Source: Prolixibacteraceae bacterium (GTDB lineage: Bacteria > Bacteroidota > Bacteroidia > Bacteroidales > Prolixibacteraceae). From it: a stretch of 64,000 nucleotides of DNA. Position 1 is the stretch's first letter. The number at the start of each line of letters is the position of its first letter. The notes beneath the pieces were generated by a model. It saw only the letters and a list, made by a program, of their open reading frames with translations. It ran no database searches and was not told the DNA's origin. The stretch lies in contig JAFLKN010000016.1 in the NCBI GenBank assembly GCA_019163175.1, positions 124,001 to 188,000 of the forward strand. Reading direction: 5' to 3'. Positions 47,501 to 56,184 of the stretch are shown here, one piece after another. The position numbers and the translations under genes were made by a program.

Positions 47501-47568
47501 CCGGAACCTACATTGTAAATACAAGGATAAATAATACGATAGAATCAGAATTGCTAATCATTCAATAA
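44554..47568 (+). CDS. Secreted multidomain GH99-like enzyme with two CBM-like modules and T9SS tail (copy 4)
   Basis: 1004 residues. Signal peptide about 1-24; CBM-like module A (about 25-172); GH99-like domain (about 194-560, M-F-G-Y-Q-G-W-F, Glu pair E504-I-D-E507-G-T); an Ig/Fn3-like part (about 660-757); CBM-like module B (about 757-910); T9SS sorting tail (about 922-1004, L-F-P-N-P-A). The sorting tail implies export across the outer membrane and attachment to the surface or release. It is probably the enzyme that makes the first cut in the polymer before SusCD import. The Q-G-W-F and E-x-x-E motifs agree with the other three copies, but the module set is unique. Confidence 0.75.
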   Translation: MIKQTITYLLVLIGIITFLPARAQVVIQRCDVTTGWKGNWPFSIDYTDKKEGDGSLKMIAQTGTSDWFRKSFSRTHTGISSSGYLLFWLYVSDASKLEGGQIEISSSGEPDKMEYNWAFDKNNVSTGWNLMQLKISDANQTGGGADLTNINFFRIYQTSSGPVTAKIDFVRFAPSPGIPNWPVLNTPKVDNSSLDGKVMFGYQGWFNHPDDGAGLGWVHWGSLYEPIRLSCDMFPDMREYGQDEKYPSHFTYPNGSMASVFSSYNENTVVRHMKWIRDYNLDGVFIQRFISAAGNQAQMKHKDVVAQNVRKGCEKYGGVFAMMYDGLAGKVNEIKSDWIHLVDNIKVTESDRYLHHRGLPLVSLWGYTVREDAPVDQLLELIEFFTNNPNPKYKATLKIGVSANWYNDQAWLNAFKKVAVVSPWFSGTTDYNRGQAWCDENNVDFHPVVHPGFSWHNLATDYSPKPGSDQLNKDPRNNGNYLWSEVNDVVKVNPKSVYIAMFDEIDEGTAMFKLSETKADTPRERDWVTLDIDGYKVPSDFYLRLASLASNVVRGYDDNKMNLASMPQPPKGRMTIHIIDEVNDDNNGGMNFIFPDFPNESKLEISIDGGQTFPYSAADNLGNYKIEGLNEGKYKVFVRHSTASPMVDMGNVNISNITASIPKQASNPFPENNATDIRLKLSLGWTKGEHTISNYIYFGTSSNPDSIKYQVSTSFNPGDLKPNTNYYWRIDEGNGLGITKGPLWKFTTGSADGPAEGVVLDYCDDITGWSSSNSLKLNSTEKKEGFACLVSTGGATPRLVKTFQTPVNSKCTTSGYLNLWLYVSDVSKFVGTGQIEITSSGKNDSDEYSWPTTNTNLVNGWNNLKLPISGAGKIGNPNLNAINFFRFYQNTGGADVEFRIDYIWFSQTLTAVNETSIYGDNEVKLFPNPASSVCQLQLKLKSAASVTINVFDVLGRELKGFTHQENMNAGTHLINLPLNQLNAGTYIVNTRINNTIESELLIIQ

Positions 47569-47601
47569 AGTATATATAAAATCGTCATAACATTTTGCTT
47601 C

Positions 47602-50343
47602 ATGCGTCAATTAACAAAAAACATAAACCATATATCTGTAAAAGCTAAAATTCCGTTCCTGTTTTTCAATTTGGTTCTGGGTGGTATTCAAAACACAGGG
47701 GCTGCATCAATTTCAGGAGAAACGGGCAGCAGCGGAAGCAAACCAAATTTGCTGTTTATAATTACCGACCAGCAACGTTTTGATGCATTGGGTTATGCCG
47801 GCAATAAGGTAATAAAAACACCTAATCTCGATCGTCTTGCAAAAAAAGGGGCATTTTTCAGAAATGCCTATGCTCCGTGCGCTGTTTGTGGCCCTTCACG
47901 GTCTTCAATGCTTACCGGAACACGCATTGAAACAAACGGTGTAACATCGAATACCGAGACCTACGATTACAACGAAAAGGCAGTGATGACAATGCCAACT
48001 TTCGACGAAATATTGGCTCAAAATGGCTACCACTGCGAGTACTATGGCAAATGGCATGCGCTGTCGTCTCGTGCAGGCGTTTATAAAAATCCTGTTCAAT
48101 ATGCCGAAAATGGGAAATATGTCTTTGGTTCGGGCGGGCAAAACCATATTTGGGAAGGGTATCTTAATGCCCTTGGAACGAAACCGGAACCGGGCGTTGG
48201 GCAATTTAAAGACGGAATGTCGAAGTACCCTTATATCGCGAATCCGCTCGATCGTTTTTACGGAAAGTCATATCAGGAATTAATAGCTTCAAATTTGGTG
48301 CATACACAACCCGATCAGCATGGAAAACTCTTATTGAATGTTGAACATACCTTGACGGCTTTTCAGGCCAAACAAACACTTGAAGCGCTTGATCGTTTGA
48401 AAGATAAAACCTTTAGCCTGACCTGTTCTTTTCATTTTCCACACTCGCCCATGTTGGTGCCCGAACCCTATTACGGAATGTACCCTGTAGATCAAATGAT
48501 TCCTCCGGTTAGCATTAACGACCCAATGAATAACTCGCCTTACGCGAACTCCAATAGTAGAACAAGCAGAACAGAATATGCCGATCCTGCGAAAATTAAA
48601 TACATGATTTCGGAGTACTACGGCATTATTACTGAAATTGACGATTGGGTTGGAAAAATTCTGGATAAGCTTGATGCGCTTGGTTTAGCGGATAATACAC
48701 TCATAATTTTCACAAGCGACCATGGCGAAATGCTGGGTGCACACGGCATGCGCGAGAAAAATATATTTCTTGAAGAGTCGTCACACATTCCTTTATTAGT
48801 CAGTTTTCCGGGTAAGGTTAAGGCTGAAACAACCGTTAACGGATATGTTTCTTTGGTTGATTTATTCCCTACTATTTTAGATTATTTAAATGTGCCTGAA
48901 GCAAAATCAGATGGAAAAAGTCTACGCGGCTTAGTTGACGGTACAGATACAAAACATGGAAAGTATGTGGTTACCGAGTGGGAAAGGGAAAATAACCCCA
49001 ATTACATGGTGGTTAAAGATGGCTGGAAACTTATTATTCCGTACACGATTCAATCAACGGTAATAAATGTCCTATATGATTTAAATACCGATCCTTATGA
49101 AATGAACAATTTGCTTGGAACGAATCCTGGACGTGAAAACTATAAGGTAAAAGCAGAAGAATTACGTGCCAGTTTGTTGGAATGGCTGGCAGAGCAAAAC
49201 TCGGTTCATTACTACAGTGTGTCAAAAAGAGATTTAATGAATGGTGGAAAAGCCACAGGAAATAACGCGATTTTTGTTTCACAGCAAGTGCCGAAGTTTG
49301 TTCCGGGGCAAAAACATACCGTTAGCCTGACCGTAAAAAACACGGGCACAACAACCTGGACAAAAGAAGGCAATTTTAAATTGATTAGTCAAAGTCCTGA
49401 AAGGAATCTTGTATGGGGGCTGAATGAAGTAAATTTGAAAGATGGGGAACAAATTGCGCCAAACGCTGAAAAAACATTCACTTTCGATATTACCGTTCCA
49501 AATTTTGATGGCAATTACCAGTTTCAGTGGCAAATGATGCAGGTAGCCGAAGAATGGTTTGGCGAAAAATCAACATTAGAGAAAGTAGTTGTTGGTGATC
49601 CGGGCAGCTATCTAGATGACTGTGACAATAAATCGGGCTGGCTGTCGTCGCAGCCATTAACGTTAAACGCTGAAGCCCAAAAACAAGGAGCAGCTTGTAT
49701 CGAGTATTCAGGAAGTAGTACCGATGAGTTTAAAAAATCATTCTCAACTCCTTTTAACTCCGGACTTACAAAAGCCAATGGCGTGCTTCAGTTCTGGTAT
49801 TATATTTCTGATGCCTCGAAAATGGGAACCTCAAACCAGGTAGAGTTAGGGAGTGCCGGCAAAAACGACATTGACGAATTTAGTTGGAAATTAACGAATA
49901 TTAGTTCAGGATGGAATTATCTGCAATTCAATATCAGCGATGCAAATGCCATTGGTAATCCTGATTTGAATGCCATCAATTGGTTTCGCCTGTACAGTTC
50001 TAAAACAGCAGTGGTTTCAACAAGGATAGATGCCATCCAAATACAGAAAAAAACAGCAGTAATTTCTCCATTCCTGAAAAACAGTTCTTCTCTGAACCCA
50101 AAAGTTGTTATTTACCCGAACCCGTTAAATGGTAACATATTATCTGTTAATCTTGAAGGCTTTGAACATACAGATTCCTTAACGATAACCATTTCGAACC
50201 TATTGGGGCAAATTGTCTATCAGAAGAAAATTGAAAGCAAAAACAATTTTGTTATAGACACCGGGATTTTACCAAAATCAATCTGTTTGTTTACTGTAAA
50301 ATCCGGAGAATCAGTGGTTACCACTAAACTAATTGTAGAATAA
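47602..50343 (+). CDS. Secreted multidomain sulfatase with FW-like, CBM-like and T9SS domains (copy 5)
   Basis: 913 residues. Sulfatase domain (about 48-545) with I-T-D-Q-Q-R-F-D, formylglycine site C96-G-P-S-R and S-D-H-G-E-M-L-G-A-H-G. An Ig-like domain follows (about 563-670) with four spaced Trp (T-T-W-T, V-W-G, Q-W-Q, E-W-F), like the NBR1/FW fold. Then a CBM-like module (about 672-816) homologous to those of the adjacent GH99-like protein, and a T9SS tail (about 831-913, Y-P-N-P-L). It is likely secreted or surface-attached and removes sulfate before import. Confidence 0.8.
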   Translation: MRQLTKNINHISVKAKIPFLFFNLVLGGIQNTGAASISGETGSSGSKPNLLFIITDQQRFDALGYAGNKVIKTPNLDRLAKKGAFFRNAYAPCAVCGPSRSSMLTGTRIETNGVTSNTETYDYNEKAVMTMPTFDEILAQNGYHCEYYGKWHALSSRAGVYKNPVQYAENGKYVFGSGGQNHIWEGYLNALGTKPEPGVGQFKDGMSKYPYIANPLDRFYGKSYQELIASNLVHTQPDQHGKLLLNVEHTLTAFQAKQTLEALDRLKDKTFSLTCSFHFPHSPMLVPEPYYGMYPVDQMIPPVSINDPMNNSPYANSNSRTSRTEYADPAKIKYMISEYYGIITEIDDWVGKILDKLDALGLADNTLIIFTSDHGEMLGAHGMREKNIFLEESSHIPLLVSFPGKVKAETTVNGYVSLVDLFPTILDYLNVPEAKSDGKSLRGLVDGTDTKHGKYVVTEWERENNPNYMVVKDGWKLIIPYTIQSTVINVLYDLNTDPYEMNNLLGTNPGRENYKVKAEELRASLLEWLAEQNSVHYYSVSKRDLMNGGKATGNNAIFVSQQVPKFVPGQKHTVSLTVKNTGTTTWTKEGNFKLISQSPERNLVWGLNEVNLKDGEQIAPNAEKTFTFDITVPNFDGNYQFQWQMMQVAEEWFGEKSTLEKVVVGDPGSYLDDCDNKSGWLSSQPLTLNAEAQKQGAACIEYSGSSTDEFKKSFSTPFNSGLTKANGVLQFWYYISDASKMGTSNQVELGSAGKNDIDEFSWKLTNISSGWNYLQFNISDANAIGNPDLNAINWFRLYSSKTAVVSTRIDAIQIQKKTAVISPFLKNSSSLNPKVVIYPNPLNGNILSVNLEGFEHTDSLTITISNLLGQIVYQKKIESKNNFVIDTGILPKSICLFTVKSGESVVTTKLIVE

Positions 50344-50382
50344 TAGATTGATTGTGAACCGAAAAATTTAATACGCTGACTT

Positions 50383-51615
50383 ATGAAACTAAACTTATTT
50401 TTAAGCTTCCTATTTTTTGCTTGTTTCAGTGTGCTGCAAGCCGCTGGTGAAAAAAGTATTCAGGATTTTGACGTAAAACCCGGCAACAGCGCGGCCGTGA
50501 ACAAAGTCAATCTGCAAAAAGCAATCGACTGGGCTTCGGTAAGCGGTGCAGCTTTGTTTGTTGAACCCTCCGACGAACCGTACTTTGTGGATGGCGGACT
50601 CGTCCTGAAAAAGAATGTTTCGCTTGTGGGCGTGCATGGCCCAACTCATCGTGGGACCGTTCATGCAACCAAAAAACAACCGGTTGGGAGTGTGTTTGCC
50701 ATTACCGACAAGGAAAATGCTTTTATTACTGTTGAAACTGGTACTCAAATTAAAGGCATTCAGTTTTGGTATCCCGAACAAACCATTAAAGATCCGGCTG
50801 CCATCATCCCATACAAGGCAACCATTCAGGTTTCGCAAACCAGCAGGGCGCAGGGCGTGTTTCTTTCGTGCCTCACTTTTTACGGCGAATACCTGGCATT
50901 CGATTTTAACGCCACCCGGAACAATCCCTGCGAATTAATGACATTTGAGCATTGCTACGGTTATCCGCTAAGTGGTGAATTTATCCGGATGGACTATTGC
51001 TACGATGTTCCAAGGATTCTGCATTGCCACGTAAATCCTGCCGCACAACGCTACATCGGCGGCCAGTACAGCCGAGCAGTTGTGGATGCCGTGATTGCAA
51101 AAAAAACGTTTGCCTACACCATCAACCATACGGATAATGCGCAGATTATCGACCTTTTTACCTTCGGAACGTATGGCGGAATTTTGCTCGATAGCGAATC
51201 GTACGGTCAGCTCACCAACTTTAATTTCGACTGTGTTGCTGTGGGTATTTTGAAACGTGGGAGCAATACGAAGAACCGTAACTGGCAAATTGCCCAAGGT
51301 TCAATTATTGCCAATACCGGCGAAAAAGTAGAAAATATTCATCCAATAATTATTGAAGGACAAGGCCACACTTCGCTAAGCAATGTAGAGGCATTTTCAG
51401 GCGGAAACGGTGCACTTACCACTGTTCCTGAAAACCAATCGTGGGATTTTATGCTGGTTCGGGGCGACAAAAAATTAACCGTTTCGGTGTGGGGAAGCCG
51501 CATGAGAAATTACGTCTCAAATTCGCCGGTAACGGTTGAAAATAAACAGGCAATCATCTACTTGTCAGGTTGTTTCGACAAGGATGAGAATTTATACAAC
51601 AAGACTTTTAATTGA
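50383..51615 (+). CDS. Exported right-handed beta-helix protein, function unknown
   Basis: 410 residues, signal peptide about 1-20. The body has the short repeated beta/turn pattern of a right-handed parallel beta-helix, and the opening N-L-Q-K-A-I-D-W-A-S is typical of pectate-lyase-3/GH28-like folds. I see no clear catalytic Asp triad of GH28, so it could be a lyase, glycosidase or binding protein. The PUL context (sulfated mannan) makes it a candidate for an unknown linkage. Confidence 0.55.
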   Translation: MKLNLFLSFLFFACFSVLQAAGEKSIQDFDVKPGNSAAVNKVNLQKAIDWASVSGAALFVEPSDEPYFVDGGLVLKKNVSLVGVHGPTHRGTVHATKKQPVGSVFAITDKENAFITVETGTQIKGIQFWYPEQTIKDPAAIIPYKATIQVSQTSRAQGVFLSCLTFYGEYLAFDFNATRNNPCELMTFEHCYGYPLSGEFIRMDYCYDVPRILHCHVNPAAQRYIGGQYSRAVVDAVIAKKTFAYTINHTDNAQIIDLFTFGTYGGILLDSESYGQLTNFNFDCVAVGILKRGSNTKNRNWQIAQGSIIANTGEKVENIHPIIIEGQGHTSLSNVEAFSGGNGALTTVPENQSWDFMLVRGDKKLTVSVWGSRMRNYVSNSPVTVENKQAIIYLSGCFDKDENLYNKTFN

Positions 51616-51636
51616 TTTCATATATACCTGACTAAA

Positions 51637-52569
51637 ATGCTGAAGAATCAATCCCCAAAAAGGTGTCGGAGTTTAAGTTTTCTAATTCTCTTTTTCGCAC
51701 TTTGTTTAAACCTACAGGTTGCCGGACAGACAGATACACAACCGGCAAACGCAGGTAAAACGCTGAAAATGATGACCTATAACCTGAAGTTTGCCAGCCC
51801 AGATTATAAACCATCGTGGGAAGTGCGGCGCGAAATGCAGGTGGAATTGATACGAAAATACAATCCTGACATTATCGGGACACAAGAAGGGCTGAAGGAA
51901 CAAATTGACTGGCTGGCCGATCATCTTCCTGAATATGTGGTAATTGGTGAAGGCCGCAAAGGCGGTGACGATGATGAACACATGGCCATCTTTTTCAAAC
52001 GCGATAAATTCCGGCTACGCGAAATGCAAAGTTTTCAGCTTTCCGAAACGCCTGAAATCATCGGTAGCGGACCCGAAGTCAATCCACGCATGGTTACCTG
52101 GATGCGTCTGGCTGTAATCAACCGTCCAGCTGATGGCGAAAAAAGCCAGCACCCGCAGGATTACAGGGGACATTGGGAAAACACAAAGGAATTCTACGTT
52201 TTCAATACCCATTACTTCAACGGGCGGATTGATACGCTGGCCAGGCTGAATGCCTCAAAATTAATCCTGAAAAGAGTTACTGCCCTGAATCGGTTTGGCT
52301 CCTGGACACCCGAACGTCCGGTATTTCTGATGGGTGATTTCAACTGCCGTCCGGGCAGCGCTCCTTATAAAGTGTTAGTGGGCGAGAAGAATTCGACAAA
52401 TCCCGATTTGTTTAAAAACTCATTTGAAGATCCCGGAAAAATCGACTGGATTTTGTACAAAGGAGCTGTAAAAGTCTTGAAATACGAAGATGTTGATTTC
52501 AATGTAACCGGGGTGTATCCATCTGATCACAAACCGATATACGTTGAATTTGAGGTTAAGGATAAATAG
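51637..52569 (+). CDS. Exported EEP-family phosphatase/phosphodiesterase
   Basis: 310 residues, signal peptide cleaved near V-A-G-Q. The endonuclease/exonuclease/phosphatase fold is complete: Asn49 in M-T-Y-N, Glu84 in T-Q-E-G, His192 in T-H-Y-F-N, Asp234/Asn236 in G-D-F-N and Asp297-His298 in S-D-H-K-P. I recall that a similar EEP protein in a gut yeast-mannan PUL is a mannoside phosphatase, so this one may remove phosphate from phosphomannan. It precedes a second phosphatase-like gene by 15 bases. Confidence 0.75.
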   Translation: MLKNQSPKRCRSLSFLILFFALCLNLQVAGQTDTQPANAGKTLKMMTYNLKFASPDYKPSWEVRREMQVELIRKYNPDIIGTQEGLKEQIDWLADHLPEYVVIGEGRKGGDDDEHMAIFFKRDKFRLREMQSFQLSETPEIIGSGPEVNPRMVTWMRLAVINRPADGEKSQHPQDYRGHWENTKEFYVFNTHYFNGRIDTLARLNASKLILKRVTALNRFGSWTPERPVFLMGDFNCRPGSAPYKVLVGEKNSTNPDLFKNSFEDPGKIDWILYKGAVKVLKYEDVDFNVTGVYPSDHKPIYVEFEVKDK

Positions 52570-52584
52570 AAAAAATATGCGATC

Positions 52585-53955
52585 ATGAAAAAATCTGCTG
52601 CCTTACTGTTTTTGCTGATAAGTTTCAATATAACAGCGTTTTGCGGGAGAATAATTTATCCCTGGAGGGCTACAACTGCCATCGTAAAAAGTGGCGAGAG
52701 TTTTGAAGTCTGGTTCAATGCCGACCCTGGGCAAACGGTTAGTTCAGCACAATTAAATGGTCCATACAATACTATCGTAGCACCTATAAAAATTAATACC
52801 GGCAATTGGATTTACGATGTTACATCTCAAAACACTTATAATACAAAAATTACGGTTAAAGTCCCGAAATCGGCGCCAGCCGACCGTTACGATATTGTGC
52901 TGAATACTTCCACCGGAATGGTTGAATCGCAGGCTGGCGTGAAAGTTATAAAAGAATATAAATCAAATTATTATATTCTTCATTTCTCTGACATTCATGC
53001 TTTTCAGAATGGATATGCAACCACTTTGAACCGGCTTTCAAATATCATTAATATTGCCAATATCATCAATCCTGAAATTGTATTCAATACAGGTGATAAT
53101 TTGTATCGGCCCACGGAAGAACGAATGAACCAACTATTTTCCGGTAACAACCCCAAAGGGCACAAAGGTTTGAACCAGCTTAATGCAGCAGTATTTTCGG
53201 TAGCTGGCAACCACGATATAGATTTTGACAAAATACCAGAAGAAGGATTTTACAAAGAAAAGTCGGATTGGTGGAATAACTGGTGGGGATTACAAGCTTA
53301 TCATTTTAGCTACGGAAATGGGCGTTTCATGGTGATTAATAACGGATGGAATGGATTTAATCCTGCCCAACAAATAACTGAAATACAATCCTGGCTTCAG
53401 GAAGCAGGTACGGGTAATTTCAGGCTTGGAGCAGCACATATCAGGAACAAAGAAATGTTGCCTTTCGACAGCATCGCCAATCTGGAATTGGTGTTGATTG
53501 GTCATAACCACAACATTGCAAATCAAAATCCCACGCCCCTGAAAAATAAACCCATTCAATATATTGTAAATTCGGTTAGGGATCACATGGAATTCAACCT
53601 GTTTAAAGTGAATGATAAAACAGGTGAATCTACTCCTGTCAGCGGACCAACAGCGCAGGTTGTGTATGTCGAAAACCCTGATGATAGCAAAACGCCGGCT
53701 TTGTATCGGCCAAAACTCAGGTTAACCTATGCTGAAACCAATGACGGTTCATTTGCAACCAATTCTGCTACCATTGTCAACAATTTTGATTTTGCGATTG
53801 AAGGTGCAAGAGTGCGTTTTGTAATGCCATTGGGTAGGAAATACAAAGTTACGAATGGGAAAGTCGAACAAGCGTTTGTTGGCGCCTCGGTACACGTGGT
53901 TGATGTACTGATTGATCTTAAACCGAACAGCACCACACAGATTAAAATTTTATGA
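52585..53955 (+). CDS. Exported calcineurin-like metallophosphoesterase
   Basis: 456 residues. Signal peptide about 1-20, an Ig-like N-terminal domain (about 25-125), then a metallophosphoesterase domain with all motifs: D-I-H, G-D-N, G-N-H-D, a lone His in A-A-H-I, and G-H-N-H. A C-terminal beta domain follows (about 350-456). It probably acts on a phosphoester or phosphodiester in the periplasm. Its TGA stop overlaps the ATG of the symporter, so the two are coupled. Confidence 0.75.
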   Translation: MKKSAALLFLLISFNITAFCGRIIYPWRATTAIVKSGESFEVWFNADPGQTVSSAQLNGPYNTIVAPIKINTGNWIYDVTSQNTYNTKITVKVPKSAPADRYDIVLNTSTGMVESQAGVKVIKEYKSNYYILHFSDIHAFQNGYATTLNRLSNIINIANIINPEIVFNTGDNLYRPTEERMNQLFSGNNPKGHKGLNQLNAAVFSVAGNHDIDFDKIPEEGFYKEKSDWWNNWWGLQAYHFSYGNGRFMVINNGWNGFNPAQQITEIQSWLQEAGTGNFRLGAAHIRNKEMLPFDSIANLELVLIGHNHNIANQNPTPLKNKPIQYIVNSVRDHMEFNLFKVNDKTGESTPVSGPTAQVVYVENPDDSKTPALYRPKLRLTYAETNDGSFATNSATIVNNFDFAIEGARVRFVMPLGRKYKVTNGKVEQAFVGASVHVVDVLIDLKPNSTTQIKIL

Positions 53956-56153
53956 TGAATTTAACCTTCTGGGGGCTATCCCTTCTCGATATTGCAATAG
54001 TGGTAATCTATTTTATTGCCATTGTAATCATTGCCTTTCGCGCAGCCCGATTGGTAAATAACCGTGAAGATTATTTTATGGCCGGAAGGCGGTTTGGTAA
54101 GTTGATTCAAACTTTTGCTGCTTTTGGACAGGCTACTTCTGTTGAAAATGTTACCACCACTACCACCATGGTAAACTCCAATGGGGCATCAGGAATTTGG
54201 GCGATGCTGGCTGGTGGGTTGGCAAACCTGCCGGTTTTCTGGATGACATCCATTTGGTACCGCCGCCTTCGAATGCTAACACTGGGCGATTTCTTTGAAG
54301 AACGCTATGCCTCAAAACGTATGGCTGCGTTTTATGCGCTGTGTCAGACTATTTTCTTTGTTTTAATTGCCGCGATTGGTTTGGTTGCCATGTCCAAAAC
54401 CATATCAGCTATTGCGTCAAAACCTGTATCTGAATTAAATGCAGTTGAAAGGCTTGAGTATGAAAAAGCGGCTGAAAAGGAAAAGCTGGAAGCGGCTGAT
54501 TTTGCTTTGCTTTCAGCCGATCAGCAATCGCGTTTGGTTGAATTGCAGTTGCTGAATCCTAAAAAAGAATATTCCTACGTTAACGAAAACTGGCTGATCA
54601 TGATTGTTGCCCTTATTACCTTGCTGTATGCCAGTATTGGAGGACTTGCGGCAGCATTTATCGTTGATCTGATTCAAGGCGTGTTTATCATTTTGCTTTC
54701 CATTTTGCTGATTCCTTTTGCGATGGCTAAGATAAATCTGCAATTTGGCAGTACGGGTTTTCTGGGCGCCTTCGAAACCATGCACAAGGTTTTGCCGGCT
54801 TCGTTTATGGAGATTTGGGGCTCACCAAGTCTGATTGAGTTTTCTTGGTTCTGGATTGCTGGCTTTTCGGTCATGATAATTTTCACAACGGCTGTGCAGG
54901 CCAACCAAATGACAGCCTGTGGATCGGCAAAAAACGACTATACCGCCCGTTATGGTTTTGTTTCAGGAATGCTGCTCAAGCGCTATTCAAGCGTCATGTG
55001 GGGAGTGGTGGCATTAATGACAGTAGTGCTGTACGGTGGCTCAATTTCCGACCCCGACTATGTTTGGGGCCATGCCACCCGTGATTTGCTCGGGCCATTA
55101 AATCTTGGATTAGTTGGGTTGATGATTGCCTGTCTGATTGCTGCACTAATGGCTGCAAAATCGGCTTTTATGCTTACCGCTGCTGCGCTGATTACTAATA
55201 ATTTGTACCGTCCGTTTCGTCCGAACTGTTCAGAGACCCATTACATTTGGGCCGGGCGAATATTCAGTGCTTTTTATATGTTTTTTTCGGCATACATTGC
55301 CACACAGTCAAAAGGGTTATTCGAGCTCTTTAAAATGACCATGATGTTCAATTGCATACTGGCTGCCGCTTTTTGGCTGGGCATGATTTGGCGTCGTTCC
55401 AACCGCGCAGGGGCATGGGCATCGATGGTTGTAATGTTTATAGCTACTGTGATATTACCCTTTGGTATGCCATGGTTTCCGGGTATGCATTCTTCGGAGT
55501 ATTTAAGCAAAACAACCCAGACAATTCCGGTAACCAGAGCCTACACTGCCCGTGAAATGGATGTTCAGCAACGCAATGAAGCCATTCTTACATGGGATAA
55601 ACTGAATGCCATCGGAAAATCCGAAGGAGAACGTCCCTCGGTTCTTAAAACAGGAGAAAAATTTGAAAAAAAGGTGCTGCTTCCCCAAAAATCTATTTTC
55701 TGGAGTGAAGGTATAAATTACTCAAGCGGACAGGCTGTCGGAAAAGGTTATTTGAAGGTAGAATTAATTGCGCTGGATCGCATGGGATGGGATTTATCCA
55801 AAAACTCTTATTCGCTGAACGAAACGCTGACTTTCCTTTTCCGCATCATTTTCCCATTTATGATACTGATGTTGGTGGCTTTTTTCACTAACCCAATTGA
55901 GAAAGAGCGATTAGACCAATTCTACGGAAAGTTGCTTACACCTGTGGTTGGCGAAAGCAGTGAGGAAGATGATCGTGAAATGGTGCTGACCCGTGCCAAT
56001 CCGACACGCTTTAATCACCTGAAGATCTTCCCCGGCTCGAACTGGGAATTTCGCAGGTGGAACCGCGAAGATTGGACCGGCGTTGTCGGATCATGCATCG
56101 CAGTTGTAAGCGTTGTGGCTTTGTTGATTCTGATTGTGAGTTTAGGAAGTTAG
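53952..56153 (+). CDS. Sodium/solute symporter (SSS family)
   Basis: 733 residues, long for the family. The SSS pattern of about 13-14 membrane helices is clear, with R-N-R-E-D-Y-F-like (N-N-R-E-D-Y-F-M-A-G-R-R) near residue 37 and a soluble charged insert around 150-200. The C-terminal third has another soluble part before the last helices. It probably imports a released monosaccharide, perhaps mannose, into the cytoplasm, with GH130 directly downstream. Four-base overlap with the upstream gene. Confidence 0.8.
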   Translation: MMNLTFWGLSLLDIAIVVIYFIAIVIIAFRAARLVNNREDYFMAGRRFGKLIQTFAAFGQATSVENVTTTTTMVNSNGASGIWAMLAGGLANLPVFWMTSIWYRRLRMLTLGDFFEERYASKRMAAFYALCQTIFFVLIAAIGLVAMSKTISAIASKPVSELNAVERLEYEKAAEKEKLEAADFALLSADQQSRLVELQLLNPKKEYSYVNENWLIMIVALITLLYASIGGLAAAFIVDLIQGVFIILLSILLIPFAMAKINLQFGSTGFLGAFETMHKVLPASFMEIWGSPSLIEFSWFWIAGFSVMIIFTTAVQANQMTACGSAKNDYTARYGFVSGMLLKRYSSVMWGVVALMTVVLYGGSISDPDYVWGHATRDLLGPLNLGLVGLMIACLIAALMAAKSAFMLTAAALITNNLYRPFRPNCSETHYIWAGRIFSAFYMFFSAYIATQSKGLFELFKMTMMFNCILAAAFWLGMIWRRSNRAGAWASMVVMFIATVILPFGMPWFPGMHSSEYLSKTTQTIPVTRAYTAREMDVQQRNEAILTWDKLNAIGKSEGERPSVLKTGEKFEKKVLLPQKSIFWSEGINYSSGQAVGKGYLKVELIALDRMGWDLSKNSYSLNETLTFLFRIIFPFMILMLVAFFTNPIEKERLDQFYGKLLTPVVGESSEEDDREMVLTRANPTRFNHLKIFPGSNWEFRRWNREDWTGVVGSCIAVVSVVALLILIVSLGS

Positions 56154-56184
56154 AAGTACATAAGAATTTCAAAAAATATTTAAA

